64,000 nt of DNA from Pseudeuparius sepicola (GCA_963920635.1 OY987298.1:143132257-143196256); one strand, 5' to 3'; counted from the stretch's first letter, positions 45,154 through 56,011 are shown. Made by a program: numbers and translations. Notes: a model not told the origin generated them from the letters alone.

Positions 45154-45222
45154 GTCGGGGTGCCGGAGGTCGGGGGGCGACAGCAGCTGGACAAAGTGCG
45201 GCGCAGTGGGCCGGCGCCGGCC

Positions 45223-45230
45223 CATTTATA
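45223..45230 (-). promoter_or_regulatory. CPCFC: TATA box of the CPCFC-type gene
   Basis: TATAAATG on the - strand within GC-rich sequence, 70 bp upstream of the ATG. Transcription would start near 45200, leaving a 5' UTR of about 45 nt. A second TATA-like word (TATTTATA, 45364-45371) lies 140 bp farther upstream at the hAT junction. Confidence 0.65.
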
Positions 45231-45705
45231 CCGACACCACACCCCGCGCCCATTTTTACCGGAACGATCGGAGCCGGGGGTGCGCGCCGGTGCAGCTGCA
45301 ACGTGCCCGGGCGCGCGGGCGGGGGGCCGGGTCCGTATTCGGAGACCCGCGAAGAGCAAAGTCTATAAATACCAGTGGCGTAACTACAGGGCACGGGCGT
45401 AGCCAAGGGGGGGTTTCGGGGGTTCAACCCCCCCCCCCCCCGAAATAACCAAAATATTACCTAATACCTATTATACCGAAAAAATACGAGGAGTGAAGAG
45501 TTAAATTATTATTACGTTTGAATATATGTAGTAATAGTAGCGCCTAGCGCCATCTCTTGACGAGAGGCAGACGCAGTTGCAGCCGAACTATTTTGTATTG
45601 TAGGGACACTTTGCGTTGTTTCTCGATTATTCGCCACGCCCCTCGGTCGAAATGAGCGGAACTTTGTGGAAGTTCGTGGAAGTTTCTGGACGGCTACTGG
45701 GCTGC

Positions 45706-45713
45706 TATATAAG
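45706..45713 (+). promoter_or_regulatory. Promoter of the inner hAT transposase relic
   Basis: TATATAAG preceding a GC-rich leader, about 190 bp before the ATG at 45902. Confidence 0.5.
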
Positions 45714-45901
45714 CGGCGGCGCGGCGCGTGACCGCGCTTACGGCAGTATTGTTCCATGCGAACTAGAAGCGAATAAAAGTGAAAAGTGGTGAACGAATAG
45801 TGAAGAGAATTAAGTGTACCGTGTAAGTGAGTAATTTTAGTGCGCTGTTATTCGATGACCTTGTTAAGGATAGATACGTGAATCATTATTACTGTCGAAA
45901 A

Positions 45902-46327
45902 ATGGAGGGGAAAAAAAGGAAGGGTGATAAACTTAAAGGTATGGACTACTGGAAAAAGTGGTGTAGTCAAGATCAAGGGGTTTCTAATAAAGAAACAAAT
46001 TTGGATTTAGCTATCAAAGCTTCAGCTACCTTGCATGCTGATAAGAAGACTGCCTACCCCGAAATCTAGTTTGGAATGCCTAGATATGTGCGATAAAAAC
46101 CTTTATCCTAATATTTACACATTACTACAAATCTTGGCTACCATTCCTGTATCCACTGCTACCCCAGAAAGGTCTTTCTCGAGCCTAAGGAGACTGAAAA
46201 ACTTTTTAAGAAACACTACAAGTGAAAACAGACTTAATGGTTAATGAACATTCACTATGGAACAGAAATTCATGCAGATGAAGTAGTGGATATATTTAAA
46301 AGAAAAAGCCGAAGATTTCTTCTTTAA
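45902..46327 (+). pseudogene. hAT transposase, internally deleted
   Basis: Starts MEGKKRKGDKLKGMDYWKKW and runs to a stop at 46069. In the next frame (46077-46240) comes ATIPVSTATPERSFSSLRRL, KNFLRNTT and SENRLNG, the hAT dimerisation core. A third frame (46244-46327) gives MNIHYGTEIHADEVVDIF and ends RRFLL-stop. The middle of the protein, including the catalytic region, is missing. Two frameshifts make it inactive. Confidence 0.82.
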
Positions 46328-46526
46328 TGGTTTTAGATTTAGCGCAGAGGAACGAAATTAATTTATCCATTTCATTTAAGGTTAAGAACTTTATAAATAT
46401 GTCGTAGTTTTTCGGATGAATATATAGATATTAAATTTCATGTAAGTATATTTTTGTTGTTTTATTTACTTCTCAAACTAACCCCCCCCCCCAAAACTAA
46501 ATCCTGGCTACGCCCGTGCTACAGGG

Positions 46527-47298
46527 TGTTCAGAGTGTGCGGTGAACACGGGCCCAGAGCTGCTAGGCTAGGGGCCCACCGCCACCAAGATTCATACAGG
46601 ATGCAGGGCGCATAAATTTGCGTTTTTCCGATGTGAGCCGATTGATGTGGTGCTGCGTAATAACCGACGAGTCAGAATCTCTAATTGGTTACATAGAGGG
46701 CGATTGAAATTCCCCAACAATAAAAATGCAAGGGTAGTACAAAAAATGTACCTATAATAACTTGAGAGTAAATATGTACCTATAGGATGATCCAACTCGG
46801 CGCTTCAGGCCTACTGCGGGAACACGAAAATTGAAAATACAATTTCGAACAGGGGACATACTATAAGGCCCAATTATGACCGAAAATTTGCTTTTTTGTT
46901 GTTTGGGGAAATGGCCGCTGATTTAAGAGAATATTAGGTTGTCTTGTACGCTCTTAAATTTTTTCAACTGCAATATTAAAAAACAATTTTTGTAACAAAC
47001 TATAACAGCAAACAAGTCAGTAACAAGCACAATTCAAAAATTTAAAAAATAGTCCAGTCGAACTAATTTAATGGTGCACAAGGCACCCTAACAATACTCT
47101 TAAATAATTTTTGACTATCGAAATTGTTTTCATGGCTGACTAGATTTCGGAAAACCGATCCTAGTGAATAGAAAAAAGTCCATGTTCCATTTAAGAGCCC
47201 CTGTATAATGGCGTTTTTCGACCTGAAGTGAGCAATGTGCATTATTATTAACTGTTGGTCAATACAAAGTTTAAGTTGGATTATTCTCTATGCACCTA
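46527..47298. other. Interior of the outer hAT, no gene recognised
   Basis: No transposase motif found. Confidence 0.4.
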
Positions 47299-47637
47299 CA
47301 GTGTGTCCCATTTTCGATACTTTTGCGAGGTATCTCGGTTATTTTTAGAAATAGGGAGTTGCGGTTTTCGAGGCACTGACCTACTTTTTCATAAAAAGAA
47401 ACGCTCGTATACAGAATTTTCATGCGGCCTTCTTGGTTTTTTTTTAAACACAAGGTGATTCTCAAAATTTGCCATTTTCAGGTACCCCCCTATATCCGTT
47501 ATACGTTGAAATAGTAAAAATCGACCGTTATAGATTTTTTCACGTAGAATTCAGTGGCGTTCACGGGTTTTTTCTAGGAGGTAAGATTTTCAAAATATAA
47601 ATATAACTTGCAAAAGTATCGAAAATGGTACATCCTG
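47299..47637. mobile_element. Mariner MITE inside the outer hAT
   Basis: CAGTGTGTCCCATTTTCGAT and ATCGAAAATGGTACATCCTG, TA on both sides. 339 bp, non-coding. Confidence 0.82.
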
Positions 47638-47750
47638 TAGGTACAATGTTTTTCATTGTTACACCACTTTCAAACATAAAAAAACACAGGGGCCCACCTG
47701 AAATTTTGAACACGGGCCTACACTTCCGTAGTTACGCCACTGATAAATAC

Positions 47751-48470
47751 CGCAACCGGACGCGACCGAAGAACGTAGGGCACGTACCATGTGATCACGT
47801 ATATTTTTACACGCCCCTTATTTTCTAAATTTTTGAAATTACCACCAGTTGACAAGAATATTTTTTGCTTCGATTTTTCGTTCGTTAATTTTAACTGTTT
47901 GATCTTGAATATATGAAAAATTGTCGCATGCGGCACAATGTTTGGGCACAAAAATTCAATTTCATTTTTTTAAATTTCTGACTATATCTACCTCCCAACA
48001 AAAAAGTTTAGCTGCGCCCCCCCCCCCTATAGCCCTCCCGGCAAATGCCGTAGCGGCGCCTATGATTATATACTTATACTTATCGACTCATTGGGCAATA
48101 GTAAAAAATTGAGAGGAAAGATTTTTAAACTTAGCACCCGGCGGTAAGCAAGCTAAAACCGGCGCTGGAAAACGTAAGTGAAATGTTCGAGGTGCCCTGT
48201 TGCTAGGTACAAAAAGTGGTTGCTAGATACAAAAAATATTGACTAGCAACGACGCAACGATTATGCAGCAAGGACCTTAAAACCATTAATAAAATATATG
48301 TAGCAATTTGAAACTGGCGTCAAATTTAATATGTTTCACATCAATTGTTTTATAAACTAGTTTTGATCAAAAATAATACGAATTATGCCAAAGAGAAATT
48401 AAGAACAGGGATATATTTTTCAGTGTCAAATAATGTGGCTAATAGCAAAGTCAATAAGCAATGGACGTAA
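47751..48470. other. Intergenic, no gene recognised
   Basis: Original upstream flank of the cuticle gene, now displaced 2.4 kb from its promoter. No element pairs found. Confidence 0.4.
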
Positions 48471-48535
48471 CGCTGGGTAAAAAGCGTCCGGATAGTTAAC
48501 CCTAGGTCATGGGTTCGAGTCCCACCCAAAGCCCG
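48471..48535 (+). repeat. tRNA-like 3' half (B-box)
   Basis: GGTTCGAGTCCC (48512-48523) in a short TG..CCCACC stem context, followed by T-rich sequence (termination-like TTTTTTA). The A-box is degenerate. A tRNA-derived fragment. Confidence 0.45.
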
Positions 48536-48661
48536 AGTTTTTTATTTTTGTATTATCGCTGCATTCTACTTATTATACTGATTTTAATTTTTAGTAATTG
48601 AGCAATGATTATTTTCAATATTATTACTCACAATCTGCTCCATAGCATTTAATTCAAATTA

Positions 48662-49486
48662 CCGGGTGTCTCATTTTGATCTGGAACACCCCTGTAAAAT
48701 TTGAACTGGCTTACGGATTTTAACGAATTTTTTTTTGTATATAGGGCCCTCCTAGACGTACTTATCAAACACTTTTCAATGACCATACGATTATTCCAGG
48801 GCTGGATTAAAAAAAAATTTTGACCCAAATTTTCGAGTTAAGGTATCAGCGATTTTCTTATCGGAAATCTGATAACATGGCGTTAATCAGCGCCCCTGAA
48901 AACCCCCAGATTCAAAATTTCAAGAAATTATTCCCACAAATTATACTTTTTACACTGCATCATAATTGCAAAAAAACAAAATTTCAATTTGAGTTCAGCT
49001 ATTAAGGTGGCTATGGAAACAAGTGAAAATGGTGAAAAGAGGTCCACAGGGGACAATAGTAATAAACCTGATCGAAAACTGTACTCGGTTTCTCATCTTT
49101 TCATTATTGCTGTACAGTACAAATTTTATGCCATTTGAGACGCAAGAGAGCTCGCTGCCATCGCTTAACATAGCTTAACTCAAATTGAAATTGAAATTTT
49201 GATTTTTTGCAATTGTCATGTATAATTGAAGTATAATTTGTGGGAATAATTTCTTAAAATTTGGAATCTGGGGGTTTTCAGGGGCGCTGATTAACGCCAC
49301 GTTATCAGATTTCCGATAAAAAAAATTGCTGATACGTTAACTCGAAAATTTGGTTAATTTTTTTTTTAATCCGGCCCTGGAATAATCGTATGGTCATTGA
49401 AAAGTGTTATACAAAAAAAATTCGTTAAAATCCGTAAGCCAGTTCAAATTTTACAGGGGTGTTCCAGATCAAAATGAGACACCCTG
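48662..49486. mobile_element. Mariner foldback MITE
   Basis: Ends CCGGGTGTCTCATTTTGATC and GATCAAAATGAGACACCCTG, TA flanks. Arms share AATTTGAACTGGCTTACGG and CCCCCAGATTC in inverse order. Confidence 0.88.
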
Positions 49487-49525
49487 TATAATAGGAACTT
49501 ATCTGAAGCAGGAAAAATATAATAC

Positions 49526-49650
49526 ATTGCACGATGCGTAAGCTCTTTTTTTAGCCTCGGAGTTTTTTTAAGGACTTTGGCAACGCGGGCGTTGCCTCGG
49601 TCCTTAAACAACCTCCTCGGCCAAAAAAGTGGACTTACGCATCTTGCAAT
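49526..49650. repeat. Foldback stem-loop with GC-rich tip
   Basis: ATTGCACGATGCGTAAG / CTTACGCATCTTGCAAT, then GCCTCGGAG / CCTCCTCGGC, then TTTAAGGAC / GTCCTTAAA, with apex GGCAACGCGGGCGTTGCC. Confidence 0.85.
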
Positions 49651-49668
49651 TTAATAACTATTGTTAAA

Positions 49669-49742
49669 CGATCCTGAAAAAATCAGCTTTGAAAAAATAC
49701 TGTTCCATGTTGGGGGTATCACAGCTGATTTTTTCAGGATCG
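49669..49742. repeat. Stem-loop with 20-bp stem
   Basis: CGATCCTGAAAAAATCAGCT pairs exactly with AGCTGATTTTTTCAGGATCG across a 34-nt loop. Confidence 0.88.
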
Positions 49743-50342
49743 CCTAATAAAAATATTTAAAATCAATTGGTAACCTTGTCCAACAAAAATTGTCGGGAAG
49801 TTATTTAAAAATTTAAAAAACCAAAAATAAAATTTTTAAAATAGTTATTGTGTAACAACACAATATTGGTGCAGATTCTTTAATTTTAAGCTAAGTTCAT
49901 GCCCTGGGCGAGTGTTGTAATACTTTTACAAAAAACACATCTATATTTTGAAATTGAGTGAAGCAAAATGATAAGGTAAAATTTTTTATTGGACTTTATG
50001 GTTTCAGTTTCAATTCCTGGAATATCAATTAAGAAAAAAACGAATATTCTTCTAAAAATTGACATAGACGCACAATAATATAATACGAATACATTTCGTT
50101 AATAATCTCTTTCGATTTCCAAAGTAAAACCCCCTTTTTTCTAATTTTTATTTTAAATGTCATATTTAACAGGCATGGGCTGTAACGTCACGACTCTCTT
50201 CAGGCGCAATAGTGTACCCAAAACATATGAACCAACGTAGCCCAAAATCAGATTTTCAAAAAAATCTAATAAAATTTTTTTTTCCATTTGGTGCAAAGTT
50301 TATGAATAACAAAGATGTAAGATTGTGAGTGTAAATGTAAAT
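49743..50342. other. Intergenic, no feature recognised
   Basis: AT-rich, no support for a gene. Confidence 0.4.
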
Positions 50343-50760
50343 AGGTACAAGAAAAAGTGATAATGGGCATAAGCACTCAAAGTTGGAAAACAAAAAAAAA
50401 ACTAGTAACCACATACACGTGTTTCATGCTATTTGGCAATCATCAGTATCTACGGTGTAACATCAACCAAATCCAAAAGATAGGAATGATTTGGGAAGCA
50501 ACAAATGAAGTCCAGGCAGGAGCCAACAGCACATTTGCAGCGTCAGTCAGCACATCCCCACAAGTCCCGAATTGGGGATGTGCTGACTGAACCTGCAAAT
50601 GTTGCTTCCCAAATCATTCCTATCTTTTGGATTTGGTTGATGTTACACCGTACTGATGATTGCCAAATAGCATGAAACACGTGTATGCAGTTACTAGTTT
50701 TTTTTTTGTTTTCTAACTTTGAGTGCTTATGCCTATTATCACTTTTTTTGTACCTGTTTA
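50343..50760. mobile_element. Foldback element, arms of about 190 bp
   Basis: TAGGTACAAGAAAAAGTGAT..ATAAGCACTCAAAGTT on the left is mirrored on the right, continuing through ACACGTGTTTCATGCTATTT and AAATCCAAAAGATAGGAATG to a centre near 50560 with TCAGTCAGCACATCCCC / GGGGATGTGCTGACTGA. Not TA-CAGNGTG type. Superfamily unknown. Confidence 0.8.
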
Positions 50761-51149
50761 TGAATAACATTGTATTTTCAGTGGATTTTTCTAATTTTTG
50801 TTTACCTATTTCAATCCGACTAAACACAGTACGGAAATATTTCACAAGATTTCGGGCCGCCTCTAAATACTGGCTACCTGCTACGCCACTGCTCGTTAGG
50901 CTATATCAAAGCAAATATAATCTACGAATCATTTAAATATTTTTTACAATTTCTGAACTTTAGCAAATATTTTCTGGATGTTTTGAACTATTTTAATGAA
51001 GCCAATAATTTGACTTCAACAATTATTGTAAAATCGTCAGAGTTATTCATGGTCGTCATTTTAAGGGGGGGGGCAAGTACAGGCCATGGCCAGTACTTGC
51101 ATTTAGCAAGAAAAAATAAGTAATAAATAGAAATCTGCATACCTACATG

Positions 51150-51490
51150 GCATGGGAATATCGCGAGTTCAAAGATGAATTAAGTTTTGGAAGTCTTTTG
51201 CAGAAGCACTGCGAATTTTTTCCAGCAGTATCGAAAGGCATAAAGAAAATTTATCCATGCCTCCGACAACATGTACAATAGAGCGTTCCTTTAGTAGGTA
51301 CCTACCTTCCCTTACACGCGTTAAAACTTGGTTGAGGAGTAGATACTATGACAGAAGAAAGACTCTCTGGGTTGTGCATGTTAAGTGTGCACAGGGAAAA
51401 AGTTAATAAAAGTAAGCAGCACATTATAGAACAAGCAATAGATATTTACGGGTCAGATAGACGAAAACTGAAATTTATTTTTGACTAGTT
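51150..51490 (+). pseudogene. hAT transposase C-terminal fragment with small internal insertion
   Basis: Frames read EALRIFSSSIERHKENLSMP, PTTCTIERSFS, then a few disrupted residues, RVKTWLRS, and in another frame MTEERLSGLCMLSVHREKVN ending KFIFD-stop (about 51489). This is the hAT dimerisation core (T-x-ERSFS-x-L-x-x-x-K-x-x-LRS..ERL-x-GL). A hAT-like right end (CTACGCCACTG) lies at about 50880. The element's limits were not resolved. Confidence 0.7.
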
Positions 51491-51810
51491 TTTTGTTCAG
51501 CAGCATTTTTATTTTATTTATTTTATTTCGTACAAAAGATTTTTTATTTCTATGTAGGTGCAGTGTCTTCACGCGAAAACTCCCTCCCTCCTATTATTTC
51601 CCTAATTTTTGTAGATAGAAAAAAAGTTTTATATAAAAGTTGCAAGTTGCAAGGTAAGTACCGGGCTTCAGAAAGGTAGACTTGTTTATACAGGGTGTAT
51701 CGTAAAAGTGGGACAAAATATACTTTTTGTTTTTAATAATAAACATCCTGTTTTGTAAATTTAGGTCCACAGAACTTGCTAAAGGGAAACACAAATATCA
51801 ACATGTTATA

Positions 51811-53930
51811 CAGTGTGTCCACGGATTGATGTCGGAATAGGTGTAAATGACAAAAAAATTTCGAGTTCAAATTTGACCATTTGGAGTTCAGCCCTGCTTG
51901 GATAGAAACTAATTTGTGCCATATTAGTAGTTTCGAAAAATCAACTAGGCCTTGACAGGAACGATTTATTTATTTTCTGTGTAGGTTAAGTGCCTTTTCT
52001 GAACAAGATATCGAAAAATGTTATTAGAAGAAGTTGCTTAGAATTTAAAATTATGTCCCTGTGCAGATTTTCAAAATAATTGGCCTACTTTGATTTTAAT
52101 CCATTTCATTTAGGTAGTTGAACTTTTATATTGCCGAACACACATTTTCAGTCAAGTTGGCATGTTTTTATTATTTTTTTTAAACTGTTCAGTGCAGTTT
52201 GGTAGTTATATCCTGTGGGTTTTAGCGTATTAATAAAAAACTGCCAGTAGGACTGAAATTTACAAGATACCAAAATTGCATTTAATTCCTCCGAAAAAAA
52301 AAAACGACCTGTCACCGTCTTGTCAACTAAAACATCTACCTACATTTTCAAAAAAAGCAAAGAAAGTTTTCACCTCGATAAAACAATATGTTAACACTTC
52401 AGCAGAAAATTTATGTTATTCAGTGTTATGGAATTGGTAACCGTTCGTTCCCTGAAGTTATTCGAAGATTTAACGAAAAATATCCTGAAATCCCCTTAGT
52501 TGACAGAACAGCGTCAAGGATAGTTCATAAGTTTCTCGCGACTGGAAGTGTGCTTAACCAGAAAAAAACGAAAAAACGTTATGATGAGGATGATGCGGCT
52601 ACCTTGCTTGTTTACAATTCGGTAGAAGAGGACGCAAAGAAACCTTTAAGATCCAGAGCTGACCATTTGGGTATAAGTAAGTCGCAGATTCAAAAAATTT
52701 GCAAAATTAATAAAATTCGCGCATATAAACCAACGTTTGTTCACACTTTGGAAGACGGTGATGAAGCCAAACGACTTGAATTTTGTCTCAAACTAGGTGA
52801 AAGAATTATGCATGACCAAAGTTTTTACAGAAATATTATCTTCTCGGACGAGTCAACGTTTACGACCAACGGTGTCCCGTTATCACAAAATTGTAGATTT
52901 TGGAGTCAAACAAACCCGAATTTTAGAATCGCAAACAAAAGTCAGTACTTTAAAAAAGTGAATGTCTGGTGTGCTCTTTCATATCATTACGGTGTGATTG
53001 GCCCATATTTTATTGAGGGTAGGCTCAATCAACATAAGTATTTAGATATCTTAAATTGGTTTATCACACAAATCCCGCAAGGACAGCAACATTTATATTT
53101 CCAACAAGACGGATGCCCATCGCACTCTACAATACTTATTTCTAATTGGCTAAACAGGAATTTTGAAAACCGCTGGATTGGGCTCTCTACCCGTGAGCTA
53201 GAATTCAATGAGGATGGGCCCATCCTATGGCCACCTAGGTCGCCAGACTTAACGGTAATGGACTTTTACTTCTGGGGTCGCATCAAACAGAGGGTTTATG
53301 AGCAACCACTGCAAAACAATGAAGAAGTGCTTAAGAATAAGATTAGAGTGACCATAAATACGATACCTTTAGAAGAAGTTCAGCGCAGCTTCGGCGAATT
53401 CCGAAGAAGACTTGAGTTGTGCGCTGACAAAGGCGGTGATTTGATAGAATAACATAGTGTTTATTTTATAATGATTTTTTTTTTCATTAGGGGTTAGATA
53501 GTGTTTGCTTTGTTTATTGTTTTAATGTCAAATCTTAGCAAATTCTAGCAATGGAGTTTAAAAAAAATAATAAAAACATGCCAACTTGACTGAAAATGTG
53601 TGTTCGGCAATATAAAAGTTCAACTACCTAAATGAAATGGATTAAAATCAAAGTAGGCCAATTATTTTGAAAATCTGCACAGGGACATAATTTTGAATTC
53701 TAAGCAACTTTTTCTAATAACAATTTTCGATATCTTGTTCAGAAAAGGCACTTAACCTACACAGAAAATAAATAAATCGTTCCTGTCAAGGCCTACTTGA
53801 TTTTTCGAAACTACTAATATGGCACAAATTAGTTTCTATCCAAGCAGGGCTGAACCCCAAATGGTCAAATTTGAACTCGAAATTTTTTTGTCATTTACAC
53901 CTATTCCGACATCAATCCGTGGACACACTG
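51811..53930 (+). mobile_element. Complete mariner-type transposon with 375-bp TIRs
   Basis: Ends CAGTGTGTCCACGGATTGAT and its inverse with TA flanks. The repeats (51811-52185 and 53556-53930) appear nearly identical over 375 bp. The single uninterrupted transposase gene between them (52388-53452) is in one piece. Deletion derivatives (11816-12480, more distantly 29104-29830) share the subterminal sequence. This is the best candidate for a recently or presently mobile element in the window. Confidence 0.93.
52388..53452 (+). CDS. Mariner-type (DDE/D) transposase, intact
   Basis: A 354-residue protein from ATG at 52388 to TAA, without stops or shifts. Residues 1-120 look like a bipartite helix-turn-helix DNA-binding region (MLTLQQKIYVIQCYG.., TASRIVHKFLATGS, HLGISKSQIQKI). 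The catalytic triad is readable: IIFSDESTF (first Asp), YFQQDGCPSHS (second Asp) and PPRSPDLTVMDFYFWG (third Asp). It would bind the long terminal repeats, excise the element and reinsert it at TA in the nucleus. Length fits the Tc1/mariner superfamily. The PPRSPDL..DFY.WG block groups it with the mariner-like relics at 39122 and 23424. The ORF is AT-rich like the surrounding DNA, unlike the GC-rich host exons. Expression is unknown. Confidence 0.92.
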   Translation: MLTLQQKIYVIQCYGIGNRSFPEVIRRFNEKYPEIPLVDRTASRIVHKFLATGSVLNQKKTKKRYDEDDAATLLVYNSVEEDAKKPLRSRADHLGISKSQIQKICKINKIRAYKPTFVHTLEDGDEAKRLEFCLKLGERIMHDQSFYRNIIFSDESTFTTNGVPLSQNCRFWSQTNPNFRIANKSQYFKKVNVWCALSYHYGVIGPYFIEGRLNQHKYLDILNWFITQIPQGQQHLYFQQDGCPSHSTILISNWLNRNFENRWIGLSTRELEFNEDGPILWPPRSPDLTVMDFYFWGRIKQRVYEQPLQNNEEVLKNKIRVTINTIPLEEVQRSFGEFRRRLELCADKGGDLIE

Positions 53931-54009
53931 TAGATTCCACTGAATGCTCTTCGCGGGTAGTGAAAATGGGCCAAGTCCCTCTGCTCCTCCGCCGCGGTTT
54001 TCCACGCGA
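53931..54009. other. GC-rich flank right of the mariner element
   Basis: Continues into the candidate exon at 54010. Confidence 0.3.
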
Positions 54010-54149
54010 TTAGCTCACTGTCACATTGCCTCCAAGGCCTCCCTCGATCCCATTGCCACGGCGGCCGCCCGCCGGCAGGAATGCCTCAGTTAGGCGAGGC
54101 TCCGGCTCGAAATCTTCAGGGTTCGCAGTTGGTTTTTTCCGGCGAATTC
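54010..54149 (-). CDS. GC-rich candidate terminal exon, unknown product
   Basis: On the - strand, after a possible acceptor (GTAAGCCAG), a frame of 46 codons reads RRKKPTANPEDFEPEPRLTE, AFLPAGGRRGNG, IEGGLGGNVTVS, then TAA. The stretch is GC-rich like the proven exons here, and has the composition of a secreted or cuticular C-terminus. Against it, the acceptor lacks a pyrimidine tract, no other exon of the same gene was found, and the + strand is also open. I do not recognise the family. Confidence 0.25.
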
Positions 54150-54810
54150 CTGGCTTACCTATCAGTCAAAGTTGCCGTGTGCAAACACATCAAACACACC
54201 TAAACTGTCACGAAACGCATTAGCGTTGATTTCCGTGATTGTTATTTTTTTGCTAAGTAATGTGCCAAAATGTTGTTGAACCAAATTCGAGAAAAAAATG
54301 TAACAATGAACGGCCCCAGTCATGGCACGCATGGGAGAGGTAAGTAATCGAAAATTTAAAAAAAGAATCCGGGATGAATGATTTTTGAATGTCAAAGTTA
54401 TGGCTTTGTTATTGCTTCCCCTAACTTCATTGGACAGCTGCTGGTGACACTATGATCGTTGACTGAAGGTTTTAAATCTTCACCCAACGCTATGATATTT
54501 ATGGTGTACGTGCATATGGAGATGGTTTAGTAGTATAATCACAGAAAATGTAGTTCCACAACAGAAAGCTCTTTAACAATACCTGTCAAATGGACTCCAA
54601 CTACAGACTCCAAAAACAAGCAGATTGCATTTGTTACGAAATGATATTTTCCCAAAATATAATCTTCCCAATTCGTAGATTATCCAACATTTAATAGTGG
54701 ATCTCAATATCAATGCATTTGGAAAATATTAAGCTTCAAAGTTGGAGTCCATTTGACAGCTGTCATTAAGGAGCTCTCTGTTCTGAATATATTTTCTGTG
54801 GTATAATATA
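54150..54810. other. Intergenic, no feature recognised
   Basis: A word pair AATGGACTCCAACT / AGTTGGAGTCCATT (about 54591 and 54740) is inverted and may mark a small foldback. Confidence 0.4.
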
Positions 54811-55581
54811 CAGGGTGACTTTTTTTATGATCAGTATGGGGATCTCGGAAACTAGTTGAGATAGAAGGAAGGTTAAATTAATGGGGAAAGAATTGCAGTT
54901 TTGTGGGCCCAATTAAACGCGCCTTGTGGATTTTTGAAAAAATCATGGCTTTCTAGATATTTACAAAAAAAATATTTTCGATTTATTCTAATCCATCTAG
55001 CTTCGTTGTTTCTGATTTTAGATAAAAAGTGTAAATACCAAAGTTTGAGGGAATTGTGTGCCAAATGCGGATATCATGTCCTACTTTCCGTGACAACTGC
55101 CATTTTCGAGATACGACACAAATTTGTGTTTTTTTAATGGAAACCATAGTTATTTCCGTTATTTTTCTGAATAACCATATCGAGTATTATATCGTTGGAC
55201 AGCTCTAAAAATTCCTGATTTTTTGAGACCGTGGTCAACTATTATTTCCATTTAAAAAAACGCAAATTTGTGTCATATCTCGAAAATGGCAGGCTGCCAC
55301 GGATAGTAGGACATGATAACCGTATTGGGGACACGATTCCCTCCAACTTTTGAATTTATACTTTCTATATAAAATCAGAAACAACGAAGCTAGAGGAATT
55401 AGAATAATTCGCCAAAATTTCGTTTTTTCAAAATATATAGTAAGCCATGACTTTTTTCAAAAATCGACAAGGCGCGTTAAATTGGGCCCACAAAACTGCA
55501 ATTCGTTCGCCATTTAACCTTCCTTCTATCTCCGCTAGTTTCCGAGATCCCCATACTGATCATAAAAAAAAACTCACCCTG
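54811..55581. mobile_element. Mariner foldback MITE, relative of 22835-24310
   Basis: Ends CAGGGTGACTTTTTTTATGA and the opposing AAACTCACCCTG, TA flanks. Shares GGGGATCTCGGAAACTAG and GGGAAAGAATTGCAGTTTTG with the 22835 element. No coding sequence. Confidence 0.88.
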
Positions 55582-56011
55582 TATATCACAAAAGCAGCGT
55601 ATGTTTTATTATTTAAATTTTTACAATTACACATTACACAATAATTGCCTAATAGGGACGTCAAAGTCAAAACAGTGCTAATAACTGATTTAAATTAATT
55701 TAAAACGCAAAATGCATAGTGAAGTTAATTTGGTATAGGTACCTACATAGTCAAAATCTGTTCCTTTATCTTCTATCGAGATGCTTCAGTCCTTTTTTAA
55801 AATAAATATTAAAGTTACTGTCATTCCTCTCATCGATTATCTTTTACTTTTACTGTTCGAAAATTGAAAAAGCATAAATAAATTTCACTTTTTGTATTAT
55901 TTGTTTCAATTATGTTATTTAATTTATCGGTTTCTATATCTAGAAATGAAATTTTATAGTATATCCTGGAGTTAATGGCTCCATAATTTGTATAGTATCA
56001 GTTTGAGCATA
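55582..56011. other. Intergenic, no feature recognised
   Basis: AT-rich gap between MITEs. Confidence 0.4.

Larger units (their letters stand above)
45392..46518 (+). mobile_element. Inner hAT element, 1127 bp, in the outer hAT's terminal repeat
   Basis: Ends CACGGGCGTAGCCAAGG and CCTGGCTACGCCCGTG, with a perfect 8-bp duplication CTACAGGG (45384-45391 and 46519-46526). It inserted 19 bp inside the outer element. It retains its own TATA-like promoter and a deleted transposase gene. Confidence 0.95.
45373..47742. mobile_element. hAT element in the 5' flank of the cuticle gene
   Basis: Terminal repeats CAGTGGCGTAACTAC and GTAGTTACGCCACTG, with a perfect 8-bp duplication ATAAATAC (45365-45372 and 47743-47750). 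It is about 1.2 kb once the inner hAT (45392-46518) and its duplication are subtracted, and it also holds a mariner MITE (47299-47637). No transposase of its own is visible. Confidence 0.92.

Noticed and set aside
45364..45371. TATTTATA as the main TATA box of the cuticle gene
   Set aside because: It would give a 5' UTR of about 185 nt, whereas the TATAAATG at 45223-45230 gives a usual short leader. The distal word is also part of the hAT target duplication.
44872..45448. Several 70-150-residue frames near 45.0-45.4 kb
   Set aside because: They come from the GC-rich promoter and 5' UTR of the cuticle gene. None continues beyond splice or element boundaries or shows a domain.
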